NCBI RefSeq assembly: GCF_023656545.1
Contig: NZ_JAMOKF010000004.1
Location: 18,751-82,750, forward strand
DNA from: Micromonospora phytophila
Lineage (GTDB): Bacteria; Actinomycetota; Actinomycetes; Mycobacteriales; Micromonosporaceae
Direction: 5' to 3'
DNA length: 64,000 nt
The notes below the pieces were generated by a model. That model ran no database searches and was not told the origin of the DNA. It saw nothing but the letters and a program-made list of their open reading frames with translations. A program made the translations under genes and the position numbers. Of this stretch, positions 17,859 through 26,556 are shown piece after piece (the stretch's first letter is position 1; each line of letters begins with the position of its first letter).

Positions 17859-18023
17859 GTGACTTCCCTCCGTGAGGTGTCGGTGACCATGCACTGTGAA
17901 CTCGTTACGGGCAGATTTCAGCAGTACTTATACTTGATTGCAATACATAACTCGGTAACATCTGCGGCTGACTCCGCGCGTTACGACGCGCATCCAAGCC
18001 CAACCTTGGGGTGGAAGGCCAGA
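17859..18023. promoter_or_regulatory. Divergent promoter region of the sugar locus
   Basis: 165 nt between the leftward binding-protein gene and the rightward dehydrogenase gene. The centre (about 17922-17953) is AT-rich in an otherwise GC-rich locus, containing TTATACTTGATTGCAATACA. Its arms AGTACTTA and TACATAACT form an imperfect dyad. This is where both promoters and a ROK operator would be expected. Confidence 0.6.
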
Positions 18024-19079
18024 GTGTCGCAAACAGTCCAGTTCGCCTCGCCGCGTCGCGTCGAGGTGATAGAGCAGCCCAGCATCGAACTCGGACCTGG
18101 CCAGATCAGGGTTCGCACCAGCTATTCCGGCATTTCCGCCGGCACCGAACTGACGGCCTACCGGGGCACCAACCCCTACCTGAACAAGACCTGGGACCCC
18201 GAACTACGGCTGTTCGTCGAGGGGAGCAGCGGCCTCAACTACCCGATCGCCGGACTCGGCTACTCCGAGGTCGGCGAGGTCGTCGAGGTCGCACCCGACC
18301 TCGCCGACGACGACGATCCGGCGATCCCGGCGGTTGGCCAGCAGGTGTGGGGCATCTGGGGGCATCGCGGCGAGGCCGTGCTGCCGGTCGACCGGCTGCG
18401 CGGTCACGTGCTGCCCGACGGCCTCGACCCGGTCGCCGCGACCTTCGCCCGCGTCGGCGCGGTGGCGCTCAACGCCGTGCTCGCCGCCGACATCCACCTG
18501 GGCGAGGTGGTCGCCGTCTTCGGTCAGGGCGTGCTCGGCCTGCTCACCACCCGCCTGGTCCAGCTGAGCGGCGCCACCGCAGTCGCCGTCGACCCCGTAC
18601 CGTCGCGGCTGGACAAAGCGCGCGAGTACGGCGCCGGAGCCACCATCAACGCCGCCACGGAGGCCGTCGCGCAGCAGCTGCGCCGAATCACCGAGGGCCG
18701 CGGTGCCGACGTCGCGATCGAGATCAGCGGGTCCTACCATGCGCTGCACGACGCGATCCGCTCCGTCGCCGTCGACGGCCGGGTCGTCTCCGCCGGCTTC
18801 TATCAGGGCGACGGGACCGGCCTACGACTCGGCGACGAGTTCCACCACAACCGGGTGCGACTCGTGTCCTCCCAGATCGGCGGGGTCCCACCCGAACTCG
18901 CGGGCCGGTGGAATGAGGCCCGACTCAACCACACGTTTCTCCAGCTCGCCCTCGACCGCCAGGTCGACCCGGTCGGGCTGGTCACCCATGTCATCCCGGT
19001 GGAAGAGTCGGCGCAGGCCTTCGACATGCTCGACCGCCGGCCCGAAGAGGCACTTCAGGTGGTGTTGAAGTTTTCATGA
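18024..19079 (+). CDS. Zinc-binding dehydrogenase (MDR superfamily), sugar-alcohol type
   Basis: 351 residues from GTG 18024 with GGAAGG 5 nt upstream. The N-terminal GroES-like fold shows SGISAGTELTAYRG; the nucleotide fold shows EVVAVFGQGVLGLLTTRLVQ and VAVDPVPSRLDKAREYGAG. The usual catalytic-zinc Cys in the first block is replaced (SGISAGTE), as in the BchC/threonine-dehydrogenase-like subgroup, and a structural-zinc Cys cluster is absent. First gene of the rightward catabolic operon, overlapping the next gene. Confidence 0.85.
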   Translation: MSQTVQFASPRRVEVIEQPSIELGPGQIRVRTSYSGISAGTELTAYRGTNPYLNKTWDPELRLFVEGSSGLNYPIAGLGYSEVGEVVEVAPDLADDDDPAIPAVGQQVWGIWGHRGEAVLPVDRLRGHVLPDGLDPVAATFARVGAVALNAVLAADIHLGEVVAVFGQGVLGLLTTRLVQLSGATAVAVDPVPSRLDKAREYGAGATINAATEAVAQQLRRITEGRGADVAIEISGSYHALHDAIRSVAVDGRVVSAGFYQGDGTGLRLGDEFHHNRVRLVSSQIGGVPPELAGRWNEARLNHTFLQLALDRQVDPVGLVTHVIPVEESAQAFDMLDRRPEEALQVVLKFS

Positions 19080-19894
19080 TCAAGATTTCCTGTCAGGAGC
19101 AGCTGTTGCCTGGCGCGACGCTCCAGGACAAGTGGGACTTCGCCCAGCAGGCAGGCTACGACGCGATCGAGGTGCGGGGCCGAGGCGACTTCGCCCTCCG
19201 CGACCGGCTGCCCGAGCTGCGCCGCGCCGCCCGCGACGGCGTGCCCATGCCATCGGTGTGCGTGGAGATGCTGCACTTCCTCGGCGCCTTCGACGCGGAC
19301 CTGCGCCGCGATGCGATCGCCCAGATGAAGTCCCAGCTGTCGGTCATCGCGGAGATCGGTGGGCCGGGCGCGGTCGCCTGCACGCCGGCCTCGTACGGCA
19401 TGTTCTCCCGGCGGCTACCCCCGTTCGAACCGCCCCGCAGCGAGCAGGACGACCGCGCGGTGCTCGTCGAAGGGCTCACCGAGCTGGGCGAGCACGCCGC
19501 CCGGGAGGGAGTGGTGCTCGCTCTCGAACCGCTCAACCGCTACGAGGACCACATGGTCAACCGGCTTGAGCAGGCGGTCGAGCTGATCACCGCGGTCGGC
19601 CTCCCCTCGGTCAAGGCGCTCGCCGACACGTACCACATGAACATCGAGGAGGACGAACCCACCTCCGCCATCGTCATGGCCGCCACCCACCTCGGGCACG
19701 TGCAGGTCTCCGACTCCAACCGCTTCCAGCCCGGCGCCGGTCACCTGGACTGGGCGGCACTGCTCGGCACCCTGGACGCGATCGGCTACGACGGGCACCT
19801 CGCCGTCGAGTGCCGGCTGCGCGGCGAGCCTGCCAGAGCCGTCGCCGCCATCCCCGGTTTCCTGCGCCGCCATGCGGTGGGCGTCGCCGTATGA
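19076..19894 (+). CDS. Sugar phosphate isomerase/epimerase (xylose-isomerase-like TIM barrel)
   Basis: 272 residues; ATG overlaps the previous stop by 4 nt. Barrel markers include LALEPLNRYEDHMVNRLEQA (metal-binding Glu), VKALADTYHMNIEED (Asp/His), GHVQVSDSNRFQPGAGHLDW and a final Glu in GHLAVECRL, the usual Glu-Asp-His-Glu metal set of this superfamily. Predicted to interconvert keto- and aldo-sugars. Tightly packed in the operon, so it likely handles a product of the flanking hydrolases or the dehydrogenase. Confidence 0.87.
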   Translation: MIKISCQEQLLPGATLQDKWDFAQQAGYDAIEVRGRGDFALRDRLPELRRAARDGVPMPSVCVEMLHFLGAFDADLRRDAIAQMKSQLSVIAEIGGPGAVACTPASYGMFSRRLPPFEPPRSEQDDRAVLVEGLTELGEHAAREGVVLALEPLNRYEDHMVNRLEQAVELITAVGLPSVKALADTYHMNIEEDEPTSAIVMAATHLGHVQVSDSNRFQPGAGHLDWAALLGTLDAIGYDGHLAVECRLRGEPARAVAAIPGFLRRHAVGVAV

Positions 19895-21216
19895 CCATCG
19901 CACCCACCATCGAGGCCGACACCGCTCACGCCGTGTCCGAGCACCGTAGCCTCGATCGGGCCGCCCGACGGGTACTGGTGACGAACTGGCGAGTGCGCGC
20001 CACCGTGCCGGCCACCAAGCTCTATCCGCACCAGTGGAGCTGGGATTCTGCGTTCATCGCGATCGGGCTGCGCCACCTGTCCCCCACCCGCGCACAACAG
20101 GAACTCGAATCGCTGTTCGGTGCCCAGTGGCGCGACGGCCGGGTACCGCACATCGTCTTCGATCCTGACGTTGCCAGGGACGCGTACTTCCCCGGACCGG
20201 GGTTCTGGCGCTCGGGAAGCTCGAACGCCGCGGCCGTGCCGACCTCCGGGATCGTGCAACCACCCGCGCACGCCCTCGCGACCTGGGCCACGTACCGCGC
20301 CGACCCAGCGGTCGCGCACGTCCGCGGCTTCCTGCCGCGGATGTATCCCCGGCTCGTCCAGTGGCACCACTACCTGCTCACCCGACGCGACCTGGGCGGC
20401 GCCGGCCTCGCCTCGATCGTGCACCCCTGGGAGTCCGGGATGGACAACAGCCCGGCATGGGACGCCCCACTGTCCCGGATCGACCCGGTGTCGCCCGTCT
20501 CGTTCACTCGGCGCGACCTGGCACACGCGCCAGCGGCCGAGCGGCCCACCGATCTCGACTACGGCCGCTACATCAGACTGGCCAGCGACTACCGCGACGC
20601 CGGGTACGCCGACAAACCGTCGGTGCACGCCTTCGCGATCGAGGACCCGCTGTACAACGCGCTGCTGATCGCCGGCGAACACGCACTCGCCAACATCGCC
20701 GCGGCGATCGGCCGCGACCCGGCACCACACCGCGCCACGGCCGACCGCCTCACCGCCACCCTGGTGTCCCGGCTGTACGACCCGGCCGCCGAAATGTTCT
20801 TCCCGCGCGACGTACACACCGGCGAACTCGTGCGCTCCTGGTCGATCACTGGCCTGATGCCGATGATCGTGCCGGAACTGCCGGTGGCCCGGGAACTCGT
20901 CGATACCGCGCTGGGCAGCCGCTTCCGGCTCCGCGAGGCGTGCCCGCTGCCCTCCTACGACCTCACGGCACCCGACCACGCCCCGGGCCAGTATTGGAGG
21001 GGCCCGGGTTGGGTCAACACGAGCTGGCTGTTCTGGCACGGGCTGCGCCTGCACGGCGAGACGGCACTGGCCGACGACCTGCGCGAGCGGCTCCTGCACC
21101 GAGTGCTCAACACCGGGTTCCGCGAATACCTCGACCCGCTGACCGGCGCAGGACACGGCAGCGACGGGTTCAGCTGGACGGCCGCGCTGGCCCTCGACCT
21201 CATCCGCACCGCATGA
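19891..21216 (+). CDS. GH63-type glycoside hydrolase, glucosylglycerate/mannosylglycerate hydrolase-like
   Basis: 441 residues; ATG overlaps the previous stop (ATGA). The (alpha/alpha)6 hallmarks are TKLYPHQWSWDSAFIAIGLR, IVHPWESGMDNSPAWD (candidate catalytic Asp), QYWRGPGWVNTSWLFWHGL and a final GSDGFSWTAAL. This pattern matches bacterial GH63 members such as mycobacterial glucosylglycerate hydrolase and MGH1. No signal peptide is present, so it acts in the cytoplasm on an imported glycoside. Trehalase-like activity is an alternative. Confidence 0.8.
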   Translation: MTIAPTIEADTAHAVSEHRSLDRAARRVLVTNWRVRATVPATKLYPHQWSWDSAFIAIGLRHLSPTRAQQELESLFGAQWRDGRVPHIVFDPDVARDAYFPGPGFWRSGSSNAAAVPTSGIVQPPAHALATWATYRADPAVAHVRGFLPRMYPRLVQWHHYLLTRRDLGGAGLASIVHPWESGMDNSPAWDAPLSRIDPVSPVSFTRRDLAHAPAAERPTDLDYGRYIRLASDYRDAGYADKPSVHAFAIEDPLYNALLIAGEHALANIAAAIGRDPAPHRATADRLTATLVSRLYDPAAEMFFPRDVHTGELVRSWSITGLMPMIVPELPVARELVDTALGSRFRLREACPLPSYDLTAPDHAPGQYWRGPGWVNTSWLFWHGLRLHGETALADDLRERLLHRVLNTGFREYLDPLTGAGHGSDGFSWTAALALDLIRTA

Positions 21217-23021
21217 ACCCCTCGGTCACCGTGGCCGGAACGACCTGCCTGCTGGCCGCGGAACCCGGCGCCGATCTGGGAGCAGACCAGCTGGACGGGC
21301 TGTTCGTCGACGATTGCCGGCACCTGTCGACGCTGACGCTGCGCGTGCACGGCCAGCCACCGCGGACGCTGCGATCCTTTGGCGCCAGGTCGGTGGCCAT
21401 CCCGGACACCCCGCGCGGTTCCAACCCGTCGTTCGCCGTGCACCGGCACCGCGAGGTGACGCCCGGCCGGCTGGTCGAGACCCTGACGCTGCGGTCCTAC
21501 GTCGAGGAACCGCAGACCGTACGCCTCGGGTATCACCTCGCCGCCGACTTCGCCGACCAGTTCGAGCTGCGCTCCGACCGGGTTTTCGACAAGTCCGACG
21601 CGGTCCGGACCGCGACGCTCGACGGCGACCGCCTGATCCTCACCTACGAGCGGCGCGGCTTCCGGCGCAGCACCACGGTGACCGCCGCGCCCGCAGCCCG
21701 GCTGACCACCGACGGCGCGGACTGGATGCTGACGCTCGCGCCCCACGGCTCGGCGTCGGTCAGTCTCACCGTGGACGCCGGACGGCCCGCGCCGCCCATG
21801 GACGCATCCCCGCCGATGCCGCACGTGGCCCGCGACGACCTGGCCCGTTGCGTCCGACGCGGCCTCGCGGACCTTGACGCCCTCCGCCTCACCGTGCCCG
21901 GGCTGCCGACCGGCACCTACCTGCCCGCCGCCGGCGCACCCTGGTTCCTCACCGTCTTCGGCCGCGACAGCCTCGTCTCTTCGCTGTTCGCACTGCCCTA
22001 CCGGCCGGAATTCGCCGCCGGCACACTGCGTGCCCTCGCCGCCTGCCTCGGCAGCCGCCATGACCCGGCCCGCATCGAGGAACCCGGCAAGGTGGTGCAC
22101 GAACTGCGCACCGGCGAGCTGGCGACGCTCGGCGACGTTCCCTACGCCCGCTATTACGGCACGGTCGACGCGACCCCGTTGTTCCTGGCACTGCTGACCG
22201 CGTACCACGACCTCACCGGCGACGACGTCCTCGCCAAAGACCTCGAGGGTCCGGCGCGGGCCGCCGCCGGCTGGGTGTGCGGGCACCTCGACGCGCGCGG
22301 CTACCTGACCTACCGCACCGACGGACCGGGCCTGGTGCACCAGTGCTGGAAGGACTCCGCCGACTCGATCGCCTTCCGCGACGGCACCCCGGCCGCCGGG
22401 CCGATCGCGGTGTGCGAGGCGCAGGCGTACGCCTACCGCGGGCTGCTCGGCACGGCCCGGCTCGCCGAACGGGTGTGGGGCGACGCCACCTGGGCGACGG
22501 AGCTGGCCGCCCGCGCCCACGCGTTGCGGGCGCGGTTCGCAGCCGATTTCCGCCTGCCCGACGGTTTCGTGGCACTGGCCCTGGACGGCTCCGGCCGGGC
22601 GGTCGACGCGCTCGCCTCCAACGCCGGGCACGTGCTGTGGTCGGGCATCCTCGCCGACGACTGGGCCACGGCGGTCGCGCGGCGGCTCGCGGAGGACGAT
22701 TTCTTCTCCGGCTGGGGCGTGCGCACGCTCGCCGAGGGCCAGGCGCCGTACCACCCCCTGTCCTACCACCGCGGCGGAGTGTGGCCCCACGACACCGCAT
22801 TCGCCGTGGCCGGTCTGGTCGCCGCCGGCCAGCGGACCGACGCGGCGCGGATCGCAGACGGTCTGCTCGCCGCGGCCGCCCACTCCGACGACCGGCTGCC
22901 GGAGGTGCTCACCGGGCTGTCCCGCACCGCCCACGACGGTCCCGTGCCGTACCCGCACTCCTGCTCGCCGCAGGCCTGGGCCGCCGCGTCGCCGTTGGTC
23001 CTGCTGGCCGCACTGGGCTGA
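21213..23021 (+). CDS. Glycogen-debranching-enzyme-like hydrolase (GDE N-terminal plus GH15-like barrel)
   Basis: 602 residues from ATG 21213, overlapping the preceding stop. Residues 1 to about 200 are the beta-sandwich GDE N-terminal domain (GLFVDDCRHLSTLTLRVHG). The rest is an (alpha/alpha)6 barrel with PWFLTVFGRDSLVSSLFALP, QCWKDSADSIAFRDG (catalytic region) and SYHRGGVWPHDTAFAVAGL. Such proteins cleave alpha-1,6 or related glucosides. It closes the rightward operon and probably works with the GH63 enzyme on the same imported oligosaccharide. Confidence 0.87.
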   Translation: MNPSVTVAGTTCLLAAEPGADLGADQLDGLFVDDCRHLSTLTLRVHGQPPRTLRSFGARSVAIPDTPRGSNPSFAVHRHREVTPGRLVETLTLRSYVEEPQTVRLGYHLAADFADQFELRSDRVFDKSDAVRTATLDGDRLILTYERRGFRRSTTVTAAPAARLTTDGADWMLTLAPHGSASVSLTVDAGRPAPPMDASPPMPHVARDDLARCVRRGLADLDALRLTVPGLPTGTYLPAAGAPWFLTVFGRDSLVSSLFALPYRPEFAAGTLRALAACLGSRHDPARIEEPGKVVHELRTGELATLGDVPYARYYGTVDATPLFLALLTAYHDLTGDDVLAKDLEGPARAAAGWVCGHLDARGYLTYRTDGPGLVHQCWKDSADSIAFRDGTPAAGPIAVCEAQAYAYRGLLGTARLAERVWGDATWATELAARAHALRARFAADFRLPDGFVALALDGSGRAVDALASNAGHVLWSGILADDWATAVARRLAEDDFFSGWGVRTLAEGQAPYHPLSYHRGGVWPHDTAFAVAGLVAAGQRTDAARIADGLLAAAAHSDDRLPEVLTGLSRTAHDGPVPYPHSCSPQAWAAASPLVLLAALG

Positions 23022-23721
23022 CCTCCCGCCGTCAGTCAGGCCGCGAGACGTCGAAGCCGCGATTCGGGTGGGTCGGGTCAGAACATCGCCCACTGCCCGA
23101 CGGCCGCCAGCTCTCGGTGCTGGGTGGCACTGCCGGGCAGTCCCCGCACTGCTTGGACGCGTGGGAGGTTCGCGCGTCGCGACGCCGGCGTGGGTCACCG
23201 CTGCGCGGGCGGTGCCCCGCTCGGCGTACCAACCCTTCGGGGTCCCCCGCCAAGCCAAGCACGACAGCGCCGGCCGCAACGGCGTCGACTCTCGTAACGG
23301 CACCCGCTCGAAGACGGTGTTGACCGAGATCGGGCCGTACAGATCGACGTGCCCGTGACCGGGACGGAAGCGCCGACCCGGTCATCGCCCCGCTGGCCGC
23401 CGAGATCCGGCCGTAGGACGCGGAACTCTTCCGGTGATCGCACCCGCCCACGGTCCCCTCGCTGTTAGCGTTCGGCAGTGCCCGCAGGGACTTTGCCGGG
23501 GTTGAGGGGCGACCGGGACGGTGCCGGCGCCGATTTCTTCGAGCTGACGCCGGCATAGCGGCCATGCGTCGCCGAGCGCCTGGGAGCATCCGGGCGACGA
23601 GGATCACGTCGATTCCGGGATGGCTGAACTAGATCCCGGCGCCCCAGATACTGACCACAAACGCGCCTCAATCTGCGCTTTCACGTTGCGGTGGCGTAGC
23701 CCGGTTTGCGTCGAGTTCGCA
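23022..23721. other. 700-nt region with decayed transposase traces, no intact gene
   Basis: Apart from an IS256-like scrap (about 23262-23400) no product was recognised. GGACTTTGCCGGGG at 23487-23500 resembles the end of the ISAs1-type element at 9887, and a short reading ending RATRITSIPGWLN stops near 23630. Both look like debris of mobile elements. Confidence 0.45.
23262..23400 (+). pseudogene. IS256-family transposase fragment
   Basis: SRNGTRSKTVLTEIGP is a well known block near the N-terminus of IS256-type transposases. After it a one-base shift restores VQIDVP, as expected for the family. Only about 45 codons survive. Confidence 0.6.
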
Positions 23722-24186
23722 CTATGCGGGGTCGAGGTTGCTGTCCACGAGGCGGGTCAGGAAGGCTTCGACAGCGTCGATGTCGTCCGCCGTCAACTGC
23801 CTCCCGAAGTGCTTCACGACCCCCCGCAGTTGGCTGCGGGAGGCCTGTTGGAAGTGGTCGTTGCCTTTCGACGTCAGGACGGCGTAGACGACGCGGCGGT
23901 CGGCGGGATCTCGTTCCCGCACCAGTAGCCCGGCGTCGCAGAGCCGGTCGAGCAGGCGGGTGATGCCGCCGGTGGTGAACAGCACCGCCTCCGCGAGTTG
24001 CCCTAGGCGCAGCCGCTGATCCGGCGCCGCGGACACGTGGGCCAACACGTCGAATTCCGCCAACGACAGGCCATGGGCGGCCTGCATCTCGCGCTCAAGC
24101 TTCTTGAGCACCAGGTTCTGGCTGACGAGATAGAGCCGCCACACCTCGAGGTAGCGGCGCGTCGATGGACGCTGCCGGTCGGTCAC
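23722..24186 (-). CDS. MarR-family transcriptional regulator
   Basis: 154 residues from GTG 24186. Winged-helix features: GLSLAEFDVLAHVSAAPDQR, the recognition region LAEAVLFTTGGITRLLDRL and the wing DRRVVYAVLTSKG. It is divergent from the MFS exporter gene at 24587, and a 28-bp palindrome at 24444-24471 lies between them. It is therefore the likely ligand-responsive repressor of the exporter cluster and of itself. Confidence 0.92.
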   Translation of the reverse strand: MTDRQRPSTRRYLEVWRLYLVSQNLVLKKLEREMQAAHGLSLAEFDVLAHVSAAPDQRLRLGQLAEAVLFTTGGITRLLDRLCDAGLLVRERDPADRRVVYAVLTSKGNDHFQQASRSQLRGVVKHFGRQLTADDIDAVEAFLTRLVDSNLDPA

Positions 24187-24443
24187 GAGCTGTCCCTCCC
24201 GTCATCCTGTCGTCGCGGCAACGGCGCGTCACGCCGGTGGGTATGGCGGCTGTCCACCGCCACGAAGACGAGCGCCCGGCGGTAGCGCTCGATCCACGCG
24301 GTCGGCGGCCTGCCCAGCGCGTGCCGGCCGGGTTCTTGCGTACGCCAAAGCCTATCCATAGGCAGGGCCCGCAGCGGTGGCGGTGCCGGACGGCCCTTGC
24401 GGACAGGTGACGGAGCCCACGGAACATCCAGACTCCCTGACAC
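24183..24443 (-). CDS. Possible small protein upstream of the MarR gene
   Basis: 86 codons from GTG 24443, which abuts the palindrome, to a TGA overlapping the MarR GTG (GTGA). The placement suits a leaderless first gene coupled to MarR. However, the sequence is Pro/Arg-rich and shows no family, so it may be a leader region only. Confidence 0.25.
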   Translation of the reverse strand: MSGSLDVPWAPSPVRKGRPAPPPLRALPMDRLWRTQEPGRHALGRPPTAWIERYRRALVFVAVDSRHTHRRDAPLPRRQDDGRDSS

Positions 24444-24471
24444 GCTAATGTCTGACGCGACAGATATTAGC
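24444..24471. promoter_or_regulatory. MarR operator palindrome
   Basis: GCTAATGTCTG and CAGATATTAGC are inverted repeats (10 of 11 pairs) around a 6-nt centre; a half-site-like GTCAGATGTCTG follows at 24474. The size and dyad fit a MarR-dimer site placed between the regulator and the exporter. Confidence 0.7.
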
Positions 24472-24586
24472 CCGTCAGATGTCTGCCCTGCATGACCGGC
24501 GGCACGCGTTCCCGCGTCCGGCGACCGGCCGCCTCCCGCTCTGATCGAGCGCAGGCGCGCCGCAACCTTTTGAGAGGAGTGATCTG

Positions 24587-26056
24587 ATGCTGCGTCGTGT
24601 GCCGTACAAGTGGCTGGTCGCTACAGCGTTCGTGTTCGGCCTGTTCATGGAGATCCTCGACATGACGGTGCTGAACACCGCGCTCCCAGCGCTCGGACAG
24701 CGGTTCGATGCCGACACCGCGACGCTGCAGTGGCTTGTCACCGGTTACCTGGTCAGCATGGCCGTGTTCATCCCCGCCTCGGGATGGGTAGCCGACCGGT
24801 TCGGCAGCAAACGGACATTCGTGTTCGCGCTCGCGGTGTTCACGGCAGCATCGTTGTGGGCAGGTTTCGCCGGCTCGCTCGGCGAGCTGATCACCGCCAG
24901 GGTCGTCCAGGGCGTCGGCGGGGGCCTGCTGACACCCGTCGGCACCGCGATGCTGTTCCGGGCGTTCCCACCGGTGGAGCGCGCGCAGGCCTCCGCGGTC
25001 CTGGCCATCCCGACGAGCATCGCCCCAGCGTTCGGACCCGTGCTCGGTGGCTGGATGGTCGACAACGTCTCCTGGCGCTGGATCTTCTTCCTCAAGGTTC
25101 CGATCGGCATTCTGGCGCTGATCTTCACCATGGTCGCCATCCGCGAGGAGCGGGCGGAGCGTCCCGGCCGGTTCGACATCGCCGGGTTCCTCACCGGCGG
25201 CGCCGCGCTTGCCCTTGTGCTCGTCGGCCTCGACGGCGGTGCCCGCGACGGGTGGACCACGGCGGCGGTGCTGGCCCAGCTCGGCGCCGGGCTCGCGCTG
25301 GCTGCGGCGTTCGTCGTCGTCGAACTGCGGAGCGCCGAACCCATGATCGATCTGCGGCTCCTGCGCAACCGGCTCTTCCGTACCGGAAACCTGCTGATGC
25401 TGCCCACCTCGGGGGCGCTGATGGGGGCGCTGTTCCTGGTTCCCCTGCTCCTGCAGCAGCAGATGGGCATCGACGCTACCGGTTCCGGCCTGGTGACCAT
25501 GTTCCAGGCGCTGGGCATGGTGGCCCTGCTGCCGCTCGCCGGCCGCCTCTACCCGAGGTTCGGGCCTCGGCGGATGCTCGCCATCGGGTTCGTGATCACC
25601 GCGGCCTCCCTGGCGGCGCTGCTCGCCGTCAATCCCGGAACCACCCTGTGGGCGGTACGCGTGCCGCTGTTCACCATGGGCGGGGGCATGGCGCTGGCGA
25701 TGATCGCTCTGCAGACCGCGACCTTCGCCGGGGTCAGCGCCGCGGCCACAGCCCGCGCCTCGTCGCTGTTCTCCACCACCCGCCAGGTGGCCGGCGCGGC
25801 CGGTGTCGCCGTGGTCGTCACCCTGCTCACCGAGCGGACCGAGACCAGACTCGCCGACCTCGGCGCCCGTGCCGGTGACGCGGCCAGCAGGAGCGAGGCG
25901 TTCTTCGCCGCCTACCACGACGTGTTCCTGTTCACCACCGCGCTAGCCGTGCTGGGCCTGCTCGTGGCGCTGCGAGTGCGTGACGCCGACGCGGCAGCAA
26001 GCATGCGCCACGCGCCCGCGACAGCGACCGAGGACGCGCGGGTGACAACCCCGTGA
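24587..26056 (+). CDS. MFS multidrug exporter, DHA2 (EmrB/QacA) family, 14 helices
   Basis: 489 residues from ATG 24587 with GAGAGGAG upstream. Motif C-like and family blocks: FMEILDMTVLNTALPALGQR in helix 1, GWVADRFGSKRTFVFAL (motif A) and PAFGPVLGGWMVDNVSWRW (motif C and D). Predicted proton-driven export of hydrophobic drugs or antibiotics. Followed by DoxX, LUD and NmrA-type genes in the same direction with short gaps, suggesting a detoxification unit under MarR control. Confidence 0.94.
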   Translation: MLRRVPYKWLVATAFVFGLFMEILDMTVLNTALPALGQRFDADTATLQWLVTGYLVSMAVFIPASGWVADRFGSKRTFVFALAVFTAASLWAGFAGSLGELITARVVQGVGGGLLTPVGTAMLFRAFPPVERAQASAVLAIPTSIAPAFGPVLGGWMVDNVSWRWIFFLKVPIGILALIFTMVAIREERAERPGRFDIAGFLTGGAALALVLVGLDGGARDGWTTAAVLAQLGAGLALAAAFVVVELRSAEPMIDLRLLRNRLFRTGNLLMLPTSGALMGALFLVPLLLQQQMGIDATGSGLVTMFQALGMVALLPLAGRLYPRFGPRRMLAIGFVITAASLAALLAVNPGTTLWAVRVPLFTMGGGMALAMIALQTATFAGVSAAATARASSLFSTTRQVAGAAGVAVVVTLLTERTETRLADLGARAGDAASRSEAFFAAYHDVFLFTTALAVLGLLVALRVRDADAAASMRHAPATATEDARVTTP

Positions 26057-26120
26057 CCGTCACCGACTGACCGCACACCCACTCATCCACACCTCACTAC
26101 AAGCACGCAAGGGGTCATTG

Positions 26121-26474
26121 ATGTTCGTCGCCGCCGTCATCCTGTCCGTTCTGCTGGCCATCGGTTTCGCCCTGGCCAGCCTTCCGAAGGTGTCCGCAGC
26201 CGACAGCATGGTCGCCGAACTCGGCAGGCTGGGCGTGTCCAACGGGCTCATCCGTCTCGTCGGGGCGCTGGAGTTCCTGGGGGCCGCCGGCCTCGTCGTC
26301 GGACTGTGGATCGGCCCCCTCGGTATCGCCGCCGCCACCGGACTCGTGCTCCTGATGGCCGGAGCCGTCATCTACCACCTCAAGGCGCACGACCCCGCGA
26401 AGAAAACCGTGCCGTCGCTGGTCCTGCTCCTGCTCAGCGCAATCACCCTCGCCCTGCGGGCCGCCAGCCTCTAA
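26121..26474 (+). CDS. DoxX-like membrane protein
   Basis: 117 residues, four predicted helices. GFALASLPKVSAADSMVAEL, then LIRLVGALEFLGAAGLVVGL and MAGAVIYHLKAHD match DoxX-like family proteins, small quinone-linked membrane proteins. ATG 26121 follows AAGGGG; a TTG one codon earlier is an alternative. Lies 64 nt after the exporter stop. Confidence 0.85.
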   Translation: MFVAAVILSVLLAIGFALASLPKVSAADSMVAELGRLGVSNGLIRLVGALEFLGAAGLVVGLWIGPLGIAAATGLVLLMAGAVIYHLKAHDPAKKTVPSLVLLLLSAITLALRAASL

Positions 26475-26556
26475 CGCACCAGCTCGGAGCCCTGGCGAGC
26501 CCGCAACGACCCGACCCGACCCATTCGTAACGAGCGACTACCACCGAGGAATCAAA

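Noticed and set aside
20955..23303. 782-codon minus-strand frame
   Set aside because: Shadow of the debranching-like gene; Gly/Arg/Gln-rich with no domain.
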